A stretch of DNA of 64,000 bases from Roridomyces roridus (lineage: Eukaryota; Basidiomycota; Agaricomycetes; Agaricales; Mycenaceae): contig JARKIF010000023.1 in assembly GCA_029378245.1 (NCBI GenBank), positions 124,001 to 188,000 on the forward strand. The letters run 5' to 3'. This document shows positions 40,523 through 51,100 of the stretch, piece by piece. The notes beneath the pieces were generated by a model. That model did no database searches, was not told the origin of the DNA, and was given only the letters and a program-made list of their open reading frames with translations. The position numbers and the translations under genes are program-made. Every line of letters starts with the position of its first letter. The stretch's first letter is position 1.

Positions 40523-42822
40523 ATGCTTTTCGACGAGGTCAATGATCGTGTACCGATTAATTGGCTACTGTTCTGAGATGGCGCGCAGATCTTTGTGGCG
40601 GTCTTTATCCTATTCTACTACATTCCTCTATGTGGTGCTGCGGGCTTCGACATTCCTTTGACCAGAAGAAATATCAATACACGACGTGGTACTGGAGTTG
40701 AGAGGGATTTCTTCGATGTGAGTCTCGATTCACCGCAGTCATTGCACGCGCAAGGGCTGACGTCTTCCTTTCTCTGCAGTTCAGCGGTCCGTTTTACTTT
40801 GCCGACGTCTCTCTCGGTACTCCGTGCGTCTTCCCTTCCCTTCCCTTCCCTCATACTTACACTTACACAACGCACAGTCCCCAAAACCTCCGACTAATGG
40901 TCGACACGAGTACCTCCACAACCATGGTCTGGGGCGAGTCGTGCTCCGGGTGCTCCTCCGTTGCAAATCGATACGATTCCAGCGCGTCCTCGACCGGGGT
41001 GAACAAGTCCACTGCGGCAGTCTCCCTGCAGAATTTTGCGTATGGAGATGGGAGCGTCGAGGGGTTCATTTTCGAGGATACCATAAGGGTGGGGGCGGAT
41101 GTTGATGTCTCCAAGGCTGAATTCCGTGCGTTCCCTTCCCTTCCCTGCCTCCTGGATTGAATGAATGACACGCAACAGTGCAAGCAACCCAACTCACCGA
41201 CTCCCTCCCCGATTCCGTCTCAGGGATTTTCGGATTGGCCTTTGACAAGACACCCGAGACGAGCGCGACGCCTTTCTGGCAGGCTTTGAGCGCAGCCAAC
41301 GCGAGTGTCAGCCCCGAGGTGGGGTTTTGGCTGTCGCGCTCCTCCTCTTCCCCAGCAGATTCGAATGAGGATGGCGGGCAGGATGTGGGGAACGCCGGCG
41401 TGTTCACGGTGGGCGGGGTCAATTCCTCGTTGTATTCTGGGAATATCGAGTTCCTTGGCCTCGCTGCGGGTGGGAATCAATTGGGGTTGTGGATGCTTGG
41501 GATTACCGGTGCGTTTTCTTCAGTTCATTTATTTCAAATCTTCGTCTAGGAGCGGGATGCTGAAGACGTACACAGCTATCACGGTTGGTGGCAAGTCTAT
41601 CGACATTACGCCCAACGCGACGCTGGCCATGTTCGATACGAGCTCGAACGAGATTATTGGGCCAGATGCGGACGTTAGAGCTATTTATGCGGCGATTCCG
41701 GGGTCGAGTGAGCCGACGGAGACGGTGTTCCAATATCGTGCGTTTTTTTTCTCTCTTCCCTTCCTTCCTTTTTTTCCAATCGGCTGAATAAATAACATAA
41801 ATTCAGCGTGTAACACCACGGTGAAGGTGTCGATTTCATTCGGTGGGCAATCCTGGGATATCGATCCGCAGGATATGAATCAAGGGGTTGTGCAGAGTGG
41901 GAGTGCGGATTGTTTTGGTGCGTTCGGGAGTGTAACTGGGACACAGAATCCTAGTTGGCGGTTGGGTATTCCGTTCTTGGTGCGTTGTCCTCAGCTCCAT
42001 GCAGATCGGGCTGTGCTTTCTTACTGGGGTGTGTAGAGGAACGTGTATACTGTGTTGAGGCAGAACCCGCCTGCGATTGGATTCGCCGAGTTGAGTACGG
42101 TGGCTGGTGGGACTGGTGAGTTCTTCTCTTCCACTTACATTTCGAAACAGCTCGTCTCATTCAACAAAGGTGCACCGAACGCTACCCAAACCAACCCCAG
42201 CTCCGTCTCCGCGTCTAGTCAGAGTTCCGCTTCAGGATCAACGCCAACCAATAGCACTCCATCGCAAGTCTCCGCAAAACCGAAAAGCAAGTCCAACGTC
42301 GGTGCGATTGCCGGCGGTGTCATTGCCGGCGTCGCAGTCATCATCCTCCTCATAGTCGGATTCATACTCTACCGCCGCCGCCGGCAGAGACGTACGACGG
42401 CGCCGGGCGAGCGCGGCGAGAGGGACTTTACTGTCTCTGCGTTTCCCAGTGATATGGAGTCTTCGGCACCGCCTTTGTCGTCTTTGGGTGGATCCCCAGT
42501 GGTGACAAGTCCTGTGCTCTCGCCCAAACGCGCTGGGATTCAGAATCAGCCTTACGGGAGGCTGGCGTCGGATAATTATGTCATGACGCAGAAGGGGTTG
42601 AGGCTTTCACCTGGGACTAGTCCGGCGTCATCATCAGTTGCATCGGCGTCGGCATCGTCTCCAAGTGAGACGTCGCCGGTACCGTCGTTGCCCAGTGCCC
42701 TTCCGCCGGGTGCCGCTCAGCCTGTGACGGACCCTGCGATTCTACAGGAGTTGCAGACGTTGAGGAATGAAGTGAGGTGGTTGGTTAATGAGAGGAGCGA
42801 GCCGCCGCCGATATATACCTGA
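40523..42822 (+). CDS. Membrane-anchored pepsin-like aspartic protease with altered DTG motifs
   Basis: A1-family fold at the cell surface. A short first exon (MLFDE, GTCAAT donor) may splice to IFVAVFILFYYIPLCGAAG, a signal peptide; a start at the in-frame GTG 40595 is the alternative. Core motifs: FYFADVSLGTP, then LMVDTSTSTTMVWG in place of xxDTGSSxxWV. The YGDGSVEGF flap Tyr is present. SGIFGLAF and the second active-site motif AMFDTSSNEIIGP replace DTGT. Both catalytic Asp are kept, but the Gly after Thr is Ser in each. After a Ser/Thr-rich stalk there is a transmembrane helix (VGAIAGGVIAGVAVIILLIVGFILY) and a basic, Pro/Ser-rich cytosolic tail ending ERSEPPPIYT. About seven exons. It may be an inactive or altered-specificity protease. 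Confidence 0.8.
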
Positions 42823-43920
42823 TTATGTATGTTCTGAATACTACTACTTGCGTTTGTGGGAACTGGGAATTGGAAGCTCTAAATTTTTGGATCTCCGTTT
42901 ATACCTGAAGCTGGAATATCTGCAGCAAATCTGCGTAACATTACTTCGGAGCCCAGGTTCAACCGTGTGAGGTCCTGGTGGTGTAAGACCCCGCAAGAAG
43001 TCGTCAAGAAACCAAGTAGTGTCGCACAGGTGAGTGGATGAGTTGTTGGATTCGAGAAACTTGTCTACTCTACTAAAACTACTCTAGCTTATATACTATT
43101 AGCTGTACAATAACGTAACCTAAACGAGAACAAGAGACGGCTACGCGTCTCCTCGGGCCGATGACACACGTCATCTCGGCAAGCTGCGGATAAGCCGCGG
43201 AAGCGGCTTGTACGCGTAACTCTGAACGCGTCGCCTCCGGCCGGCCATCAGCGGATCAAACCGTGCCGAAGGTTCAACCCTTACAAACCGCCCGTCCTGT
43301 TTTTCTGTTGAGTTGACGAATAGCATATAAGATCTGGAGAGATAAAGACGCATCCCATGGATGTTGACGGGGTTCAATCCAGAACTCTTTGCATGTTTTT
43401 GAGAGCAGGCTGACTATTTGACGGACTGGAAGAATGAACTGCGTCTGAATCTGAAATTCCTCACTGATCGCTCCCACCTGTCGTTCGAATCGGCTTTGGG
43501 TCCATAGCTATTAGCCAAGAGGAGTAGCCGGAACACTTTTTTCATGTTCGACTTGACGTAGTTCTGCAAAGTTTACTCTTTTGATTCACAGCACAGGCGG
43601 AGTGCTGGGGATGCGTAGATACTCGAACTTGCAGCTGACGCAGCTGTATTCACGAGCGAAGCATGTTGAAGCCGGTCCAGCCGTCAGAGCATCCAGTTTG
43701 GTCCGTGCGGTCTTGAATTGACCTTGGATGTAAAATGTAGAATTGGTGGAAGGAAGACACTGGACATGGCGTTAATCCGAGCCTGAATGTGCCCCTATTT
43801 GACTTTCGGTCGAAAGCTGATCCGAGCCAAGCACGACCAAGCAGATGCTGTGCCGCTCCGAGATCCGCAACAGCTGCTCTTTCTTCCCCTCACCTCTCTC
43901 TCACCCACCGTCTTTCTGCT
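42823..43920. other. Intergenic, no feature recognised
   Basis: Between the protease stop and the next ATG. Only short spurious frames; no repeat or RNA gene recognised. Confidence 0.5.
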
Positions 43921-45056
43921 ATGCCTGCGCCCGCAGTCGTAGGAGTCTACGTCCTCGCTGCTGTTGGAACCGTCGCTGCTGGCGTCGCCTTCAAGGAGGT
44001 ACGTCCCCATCGTGTCCATCGACTCGTGTGACTCGGTTGCTGAGGGAAGCTTATCAGTTCGTCTACGAGCCACATATCGCTCCGCGCATCGAGCGTTGGG
44101 CAGAGAACTTCCTTGCCAGACGGGAAGCTCGTAAGCGGGCGCGGAATGCCATTGCGGTCCCAGTCAGCAGCAGTGACGGGAGCAGTAAGCGGGATGGGGA
44201 TGACGGGCGTGGGCTTGGTGACGAGGGCGGGAGCTTTGACGGCAAGAGCACGTACGAGCTCGAGAGCTTGATTTCGCAGGAGGTACGACAATGGAGAGAG
44301 GGCGTCGATGTTGGCCCGAGCTCTGGCCTGCGTCATCGAAGGACCGGCGGTGCTCCACCGGCTTTGGATGAGGTGCGTGGCCTCGGCCGATCCATCATCT
44401 CTCATAACTAACCAACTCGCTCGCAGTCGAATATCATCATCCCGTACTCACCCATGTCGCCCACCCACGTCCTCTTCGATCCCAACGATGGGCTCAGCGT
44501 GTCATCACCGACGTCGACGATCAGCAGCCGCGTCCCGACGCCTGCTAGCACCCTCTCGCACGAGAGCTTCCGTGCACCACCGCCACAGGTACCCACCCCG
44601 GATCCATCTGTCCGCGGGTCCCCCACTCGTGCCCTTGCCTCCTCGGCGCGCACTGACATTGTCGATACTGACCCCTGCTCCTCCCCATCACACGTCCCCT
44701 CTCTATCCCTCTCCCACCCACTGGACCTCGAATCCGAAGCAGATCTAGCCCTCCTCTCCGCCTCGACGCCCACATCCTCCCGCCCCGTCTCGCCGTTCTC
44801 CGATTTCTCCTCCACTTCCCAAATCGGCGGCGGCGGTGGCGGGCACGAACAGTTTTATTCGTTTGCGAGCATGTCGACGGTCTCGCCCGAGATTACTTTG
44901 GGCGTGTTGTCTGCGTCTGAGAGTGGGTCGGGCTCGGAGGCGGGAGATGAGTTGGATGCGGACCTGGACCGGTGGAGTAATGCCGGGAGCGAGATTTCTG
45001 GGTCCAGTTGGGCTAGTGTAGGTGTGAGCACTGGTGCTGGCGCTAGGAGTGGGTGA
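43921..45056 (+). CDS. Membrane-anchored, Ser-rich protein of unknown function
   Basis: Three exons. Exon 1 MPAPAVVGVYVLAAVGTVAAGVAFKE is an N-terminal signal-anchor helix. Exon 2 starts FVYEPHIAPRIERWAENF, a conserved amphipathic segment, followed by a charged region RREARKRARNAIA and an acidic stretch. Exon 3 begins SNIIIPYSPMSPTHVLFDP, then a long Ser/Thr/Pro-rich disordered region and an acidic tail (SGSGSEAGDELDADLDRW), with stop at 45054-45056. Introns are about 44000-44059 and 44373-44427 with GT..AG ends and frame kept. It resembles uncharacterised proteins of Agaricomycetes; a single N-terminal membrane segment suggests ER or mitochondrial outer membrane anchoring (inference). Confidence 0.65.
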
Positions 45057-45155
45057 GGGCTCTGCTGCTCTCGCTGCTCTGGGCATATACGGATCTCCAT
45101 ACACGGCCGTGGTATTTATCTCTACATCTCTCCCCTCACTCCCTTTTCTTGATTC

Positions 45156-45175
45156 GATCTCTCTCTCTCTCTCGT
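45156..45175. repeat. CT microsatellite downstream of the Ser-rich gene
   Basis: CTCTCTCTCTCTCTC tract. A second CT tract at about 45786-45803 lies in the 5' leader of the alcohol dehydrogenase, a common pyrimidine-rich fungal leader. Confidence 0.6.
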
Positions 45176-45742
45176 GTTTTGTTGTAAATCCTAATGCATA
45201 TACATTTTTTCGTGGTTTAGATTATTGTGCGTTCTTGTGGAATGACAAGAGCAAGACAGTGTGTCGCATATCGGGCCCGATTGACCAGCTTCCGACTCGC
45301 TTCTTGCGCCGACTCAATTGCATAAGCCAAGCCCGGTTCTTCGCGGATGCAAGGGGAGTTGTCAAATCCAACAAGTAATGACCTTGTAGTAATATCGGAA
45401 CATTGCCGTCTCTGTTGAAAACTTGCACGACTCTCAGAACCCCAGAATCTCTTTCTCTACCGTCCCTCATTCGGAAAATTGGGTGGTCTGCATTGGATTG
45501 CTCATTCCCTCAGGTGTGTTCCTCGCCAGCACCCATTCCAGTCCTAAGAGCGTGCACGCGGCAGCCAGCAGTCGATCAAAGTCTGGGCGGACCCCGGTAC
45601 AAAATGAATTCATGGACCCGCGTCTGCCAATGGAGTGCATTGCTTGGCACCGCGAAGTTTCGCTTTTCGCTTTTCACCATCACAGCCCGGGGCACCGCTT
45701 GCTCAAACATTACATGCTTTTGCGATCCTGCCTCCAAGTTAG

Positions 45743-45752
45743 CGTATATAAA
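45743..45752 (+). promoter_or_regulatory. TATA box of the alcohol dehydrogenase
   Basis: GCGTATATAAAC about 85 bp before the ATG at 45829, followed by a CT-rich leader. Confidence 0.5.
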
Positions 45753-45828
45753 CCCTCGGTGCGATCTCAGACTTTACTTCACCACTTCTCTCTCTCTCTC
45801 TCTTACTTAACCAACGGAATCGAGACCC

Positions 45829-47928
45829 ATGGCCATCCCTACCACGATGCTCGCGGCGAGATACGTCCCAGGCCACGAACGACTCGTCATTGACAGACAT
45901 TATCCCCTGCGCTCGGATCTCAAGGACGACGAGGTGTTGATCAAGATGTCTGCAGCGGGGGTGTGTCATTCGGATGTAGGCTTTTTGAGTGGGGTGACGA
46001 TGGATGAGCGGACGTATGTTATGGGGCATGAGGCGTGTGGGGTTCACTGCATTCCGCGACCGTGCAGGCAGAGCTATTTCTAGCTGTGCCGACATGTGCC
46101 TACCCCGCTAGGCACATCAATTTAGGCTGTGCCTAGGTGAGTACGTCGAAACTCTGCCTAACTGTGCCTACCTTCTGCCTACGCTGTGCCTACATGACCC
46201 CCCTGTCTGGGTCTCACCACCTTTCTCGTGCTCGCTACGACCTATTCACAAGCTCTGGGGCGGACAAATGTGTCGCATCTTGGTTGCCATGATCACCCAT
46301 AGCCGAGAGTCCAAAATAAGTCGCATAAATCGCGCCGGTAATGCCGGTGAGCCTTGGATCCGCTGGCAGTGCCGAAATTGACAGCCGTGAGATTAGTTTG
46401 CTGTAAACTGAATTCAACCGAACCCTAGATGCACTCGAGTGGTTGGCGGACCTCCAGAACAAGTTCAGGAGCTCCTCAGAGGCCAGATTAGCGTGAAAAA
46501 CAGGTAAGTTTGCCTACCTGTGCCTATCCCCATAGGCAAACCCTGTGCCTACACCCCGGCGGAATGCAGTGGTTGCTGTCAAGTGCGTGTTTGGCGTTCC
46601 CTCTCCTCTCTCTTTACATAAATCATGAATTCTGAATTCATCGAGGGTTTAGGCTAGGCCCGAAAGTCGATGCTTTTTCGATTCATTTGGGCAAACTATA
46701 CGCCGTCCTGGCTGTGGATAGCTGTATGAATCCGACCAAAGGGACTTTCGGGGTCGGCCTAGATGGTGCTTATGCAGAGTATTTCATTGCGACCGTGGAT
46801 CAGACTGTTCCTGTGGTGAGGGTCAAATTTTATTGCAACTCGATACCATTTAAATGATTTTGGGACTGTAGCCCCACGGCGTTGCCCCGGAGGTGGCAGC
46901 TATTGCGTGCGATGCGGGTGTGACGGCGTATAATGCCGTGCAACATGCCGCTCAGGTGGGTCCGAAGCCTTCCTGTGAAACCAGCTGATTGGAATACGAT
47001 ACGCAGGTTAGAAAGGGAGACAAGATCCTCATTTTCGGAATTGGTGGTCTCGGTCACTTGGCCGTTCAATATGCGCGGTACTTTGGTGCTACAGGTGAGT
47101 CTTTAAGTATTCGCTGTCTCCAAGTTGCCTTCCCTTGACGATTCGCCGTCTAGTCTATGTCTGCGACTTCAAAGTCGCCGTACGCAAGTTGGCGCTGGAG
47201 CTAGGCCCCACGGAAGCTTTTGACTGGATCGAGTTGGACAAGAGGACCAAGGAGGGGTTCACGGTGGATACGACGATTGATTTCATTGCGAGTAATCAAT
47301 GTGCGTGGATTCCATCTTGCTGGGAATATAATGCTGATCCAGGGGTCGGTTATTTAAGCTTTTACCTCCGCGATGGCTGCGCTGCAAGGGAATGGCGCGC
47401 ATTTCCCTAGCGCTCCCAAACTCGTACTTGTGCGTGTCGGCCAACAAATTATGGATACTAGTACTGAACTGATTGACTGAATCTGCCACCTCAGGTTGGT
47501 TTCAGTGCCGAGAATCTGGTGTTCAACACACTCAGTATCATTCTATCCGGGGTTCAAAGTGAGTTGAACATATTTCTGTTGGGAGTGCCTGATTCGATTG
47601 CAGTCGTCGGGAACACGTACGGTCCACAGAGCGCTCTCGTCGAGGTTTTGGATCTATTCGCCAAGGTTCGTCCTACCCTTCCTACCTCCTCCTTCCTTGT
47701 TTAAATGCAGTCGCGACTGACGGAAATTTTCTCAAGGACATCATCCGGGCGCATGTCAGTGCCGAGCCGCTCGAGAATGTGAATCGCGTCATCGACGAGT
47801 TGAGGTCGTTTGAGATTGTCGGAAGGAAGGTTGTTGTCCCGCCCAAGCCGCGTCTCGAGGAGCGGGAACATGGGGCGGAGGGAGAGGAGGAGGAGAGGAT
47901 GGATGGTTTCAGTCGGTTGAGCGTGTAG
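45829..47928 (+). CDS. Zinc-type alcohol dehydrogenase-like protein interrupted by a MITE
   Basis: MDR-superfamily NAD(P)-dependent alcohol dehydrogenase. Exon 1 MAIPTTMLAARYVPGHERL; catalytic zinc ligands in GVCHSDVGF and MGHEACG. The following VAVKLGPKV requires removing a 530 bp insertion (46045-46571). NAD-binding GIGGLGHLAVQYAR; VYVCDFK; DTTIDFIASNQ; MAALQGNGAHFPSAPKLVLVGFSAENLVF; IVGNTYGPQSALVEV; and C-terminus FEIVGRKVVVPPKPRLEER ending at 47928. There is no structural-zinc Cys4 lobe, which distinguishes it from classical ADH. The MITE introduces a stop 13 codons in (TAG, 46081-46083), so without splicing the protein is truncated. A weak GTGGGG donor (46036) with the MITE's own GCAG acceptor (46570) would give an in-frame bypass. 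Confidence 0.72.
46045..46571. mobile_element. MITE inserted in the alcohol dehydrogenase exon
   Basis: 527 bp with 13-bp perfect inverted ends CACTGCATTCCGC (46045-46057) and GCGGAATGCAGTG (46559-46571), flanked by GTT on both sides (46042-46044 and 46572-46574). Internal TGTGCCTA motifs recur at least eight times in the sub-terminal regions. No coding frame. Because the TIR ends TGCAGTG, the element carries a ready 3' splice site. Class is uncertain; a 3-bp duplication is compatible with PIF/Harbinger-like families. Confidence 0.85.
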
Positions 47929-48276
47929 TCGTGGGTTGTAAGTACTTAGTGAGTGGTGACTAGTTATTTTTTGTGGACGTCCACTGATTGGATTTCCGGA
48001 TGACACGGAATCCGTGGTGTCTGTGTTTCCATGCTGCCTGTGCTACCGAGCAGGGACCTGGTTACAAGCTTTCGTACATCCAACCGGGCCTGTCCGTCAA
48101 ACCCGGCAGTCAGGTGAAGCCGCCACATTCGCGGATCGCACCGTTTGAATAGCTTGCACACTTGACGGGGTTGGGAGGAGCGGGCCTGGCCGCTATATCC
48201 GAGACGCTCGGCAGTGCACGTCCGGACACCGCCAGGCACATTGTATTCTGATGCGCGGACTGGGCCGTTCTTCCTG

Positions 48277-48286
48277 CTATATTTAT
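48277..48286 (+). promoter_or_regulatory. TATA-like element of haem peroxidase B
   Basis: GCTATATTTATC about 45 bp before the ATG at 48324. Confidence 0.35.
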
Positions 48287-48323
48287 CAGCTCGCTCCACT
48301 GCCGAAATATCAACATCTCCAGG

Positions 48324-50292
48324 ATGTTTCCCCTCCTCACTCTCTCGCTTTCACTCGCAACCTTGACACACGCATACATATGGCCCTCACCCCAGCTCGA
48401 CGCACTCGAAGCGGCGCGCTTCGATCAGCTGGGACTCGATGGCGAACAGCTCGCTGGGCGTCTCAATCCTTGTGATTCGTTTGTGTTTGCCCTCGATGGG
48501 AGTGGGCGGACAAATGCGGCGGATTGGATACGGACGGTATGCAGCTGAGAGTGGGTCAACTTCGTATTTGTTCATGAGACATGTTGCAGGCATGGAGCGA
48601 TGTGGCCACCTACGATGCTTCAGCCGGAACCGGCGGCCTCGATGCGTCCATTCGATTTGGGGAGGAGCAACAACGGCCGGAGGTGCGTCTGCTATGTTTC
48701 AGTTGACATCGAGGCTGACTGCCAACTCGGATACTCAGAACGCCGGCACTTCAGCTTCGGATACTTTCGCCGTCGTCACTCCCACGCGGTATATTGGCTG
48801 TACATATTCTCTCTCTCCGCTATACATCTCTGTACCTCTGACATGGGTACAACAGACGCAGACACACTCGCACTGATGACCACCATGGCCATCGAAAACT
48901 GGTGTGCCGAACTCTTCTCGATCGTCCCGTGCATATCTCAGTGAAATCTAGTGGAGGCCCCGTAATCCCTTTTCGAGGAGGACGCGTGGATGCAACGGAG
49001 GCCAATGCGCCCGGTGTCCCCCAGCCACAACAGGATCTCAGCTCGCATACGGCGGCCTTCGCCCGGGCGGGTTTCAGCCAGACGGATATGATTGGACTGG
49101 TCGCATGCGGGCACACTTTCGGTGGTGTTCAGCATTCAGTCTATCCCAACATTGTGAACGTGCTGAACGAGCCCAATGATGCGGACGATGTGGCGGATTT
49201 CGATTCTACGTTTGTCACTTTTGACAATAATGTGTGAGTTGCTCTCCTTGCTTCTTCTCTTTCTTTCACTAAGAGCGTTCGCAGTGCCTCCGAGTATATC
49301 TCCGGCACCACCAAGAACCCTCTGGTTGTGGGCTTTAACGATACGACCAACTCAGACAAGCGGATTTTCGGTAGCGATGGGAATGTTACCATGAAATCGT
49401 GCGTCTTTGAACCCATTCAGCTTGCGATATCCGACCTTCCATCCAGATTCGCACAGTCCCCCTCTCTGTTTGCTTCGACGTGCTCTTCCTTGTTCGCCCG
49501 CATGCTTGACACTGTGCCGAGTGGCGTCGAGCTCACGGATGTCATCACTCCTCTCCCCATCAAACCGGCCTTTGTGGAATTCAGCCTCAACAACAAGTCT
49601 CTCGAGATGGCCGGCCAAGTGCGCGTGCGTAGTCCTCAGATTCATCCATCCATTCTCGTCTGATCGCCGTATAGTTTTGGAATCAAACCCAATCCCAAGT
49701 CGGCACAGTGATAATGCTGTGGGACGACCATCTCGGCGGGACGGGTATCGAGACCCTCAAGTTTTTCGGCACGGGCACCTACAAAGCAGGCCAAGTCAGC
49801 TCGGCGTGGTACGGCTTCAACACGTCCAGCCCCAACACGAACAAAATCCTCAACCTCGACCCCGTGGCGGGAGTTGAACGTCTTCGATTCCTCGTCAATG
49901 ACCAGGTGCAAGACCAAGGCGGGGTCGGGTTCGCGGTCCAAGACGCGTATATGTTCTCCGATACGTCCTGTATCACCTTGAATGAACCGCAGATTGGGTT
50001 GGTGGTCGGCCGGCTCGATGTTGCTGTGCGCACCAGCGCGAATCTGACTCGGTTGTACATCGAGACTTCGGGAAGTGACGCCTTTGGACGTGTTACTGTC
50101 ACGGAGACGGACATAACGCGCCCAGCGCAGCCTGTTGTACCGAATCCGGCGTATGAGTTGTGGAGTTTGACGGTGAATTCGACTTTTGGGTTTACGATCG
50201 GGGCAGTGGTTGACGGGGAGAAGTTTTCGACGACGCTGGGGAGGAGTGTTAACACGAACCAATGGCCGGCTTGTCCTGGTGTTTTGATTTGA
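48324..50292 (+). CDS. Secreted haem peroxidase B, distal His replaced by Ser
   Basis: Plant-peroxidase superfamily protein (PF00141), paralogue of 21992-23981 and very similar throughout. Signal peptide MFPLLTLSLSLATLTHA. Distal helix after the intron reads WIRT|AWSDVATYD where the paralogue has WIRT|AYHDMATHD. Arg is retained but the catalytic distal His is Ser (codon AGC at 48596-48598). Then GTGGLDASIRFG, VIPFRGGRVDATEANAPG, and the proximal LVACGHTFGGVQHS with the haem-ligand His intact. C-terminal domain QFWNQTQSQVGTVIMLWDD to VVTETDITRPAQPV and stop at 50292. About eight introns, each with a clear GT and AG. Haem binding is predicted; normal peroxidase turnover is doubtful. Confidence 0.88.
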
Positions 50293-51100
50293 GGGATGCT
50301 CCATCTGTGGGAATTTGGGAATTTACTTATCTTATCAGCATTGTTTGTTTGCTTGTAGTAATTGATCGGGAGCTTCCCGGCTTGTTTCAGAGCACTACCT
50401 CCGACTCCGCTAACACTCTACACCGACTCGCCGGGAGCTACACTCCTCCAAAGCCATCTGCGCCTTATAAGTAGACTACCCTGAACTGGGCGAAAGACTT
50501 CGAGCTCATCGCCTTGTCATCACCCGACTATTTCTCCCGTCTGATTAGGAGGATGGCCACGGATGACCATCATGTTTCTTAGCCCTCGAGCTTCCAGTAC
50601 ATCACCGGCGCGCATCCCCTCTCCCAGGTGTTCATCCTGGTCATACTTCCGTCAAGGCCGGTACTACCACTCCAGCGCTCACATATTGGATTCCCGCTGG
50701 CAACTTCTCCAAACGCGCCAAGTGGGAATCCACATAATAAAGACCTAGGAACAATCGTTGGGCGCGCGTTGGAGTACCAGATATCAGTAACTTGAAGGCA
50801 GTGAAATCGATAACTTAGCTCGTGGCTCAGCCTTGGCCCCTTGGCGCACTCCACCAGCACTGGCAGAACTGCGAAAATCAAGACGCCGGCCCCGTCTGCA
50901 CTTCCACTTCCCTCGACCGTCCCTGTTCTCAGAAAGCGCCAAGAAAGCGCCCAAGCCTTGTGGTACCTACACAGCCTCGATGGAGAGAGATCTTCCATCA
51001 CGGATGCATCTAAATCCGGTGCTTGTGATGACAACCGCCCGTCCATATAATTGGCGGCGGCGGTACAGACAAAAGCATCCCTTCCTTTTCTCGTCCGTCA
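50293..51100. other. Intergenic, no feature recognised
   Basis: Between the peroxidase B stop and the DUF2235 start. Only short spurious frames were seen. Confidence 0.5.

Noticed and set aside
47330..47420. In-frame TAA in the alcohol dehydrogenase before AMAALQGNG
   Set aside because: Using the acceptor at TTTAAG further downstream removes the TAA and restores SFTSAMAALQ, so no premature stop is needed.
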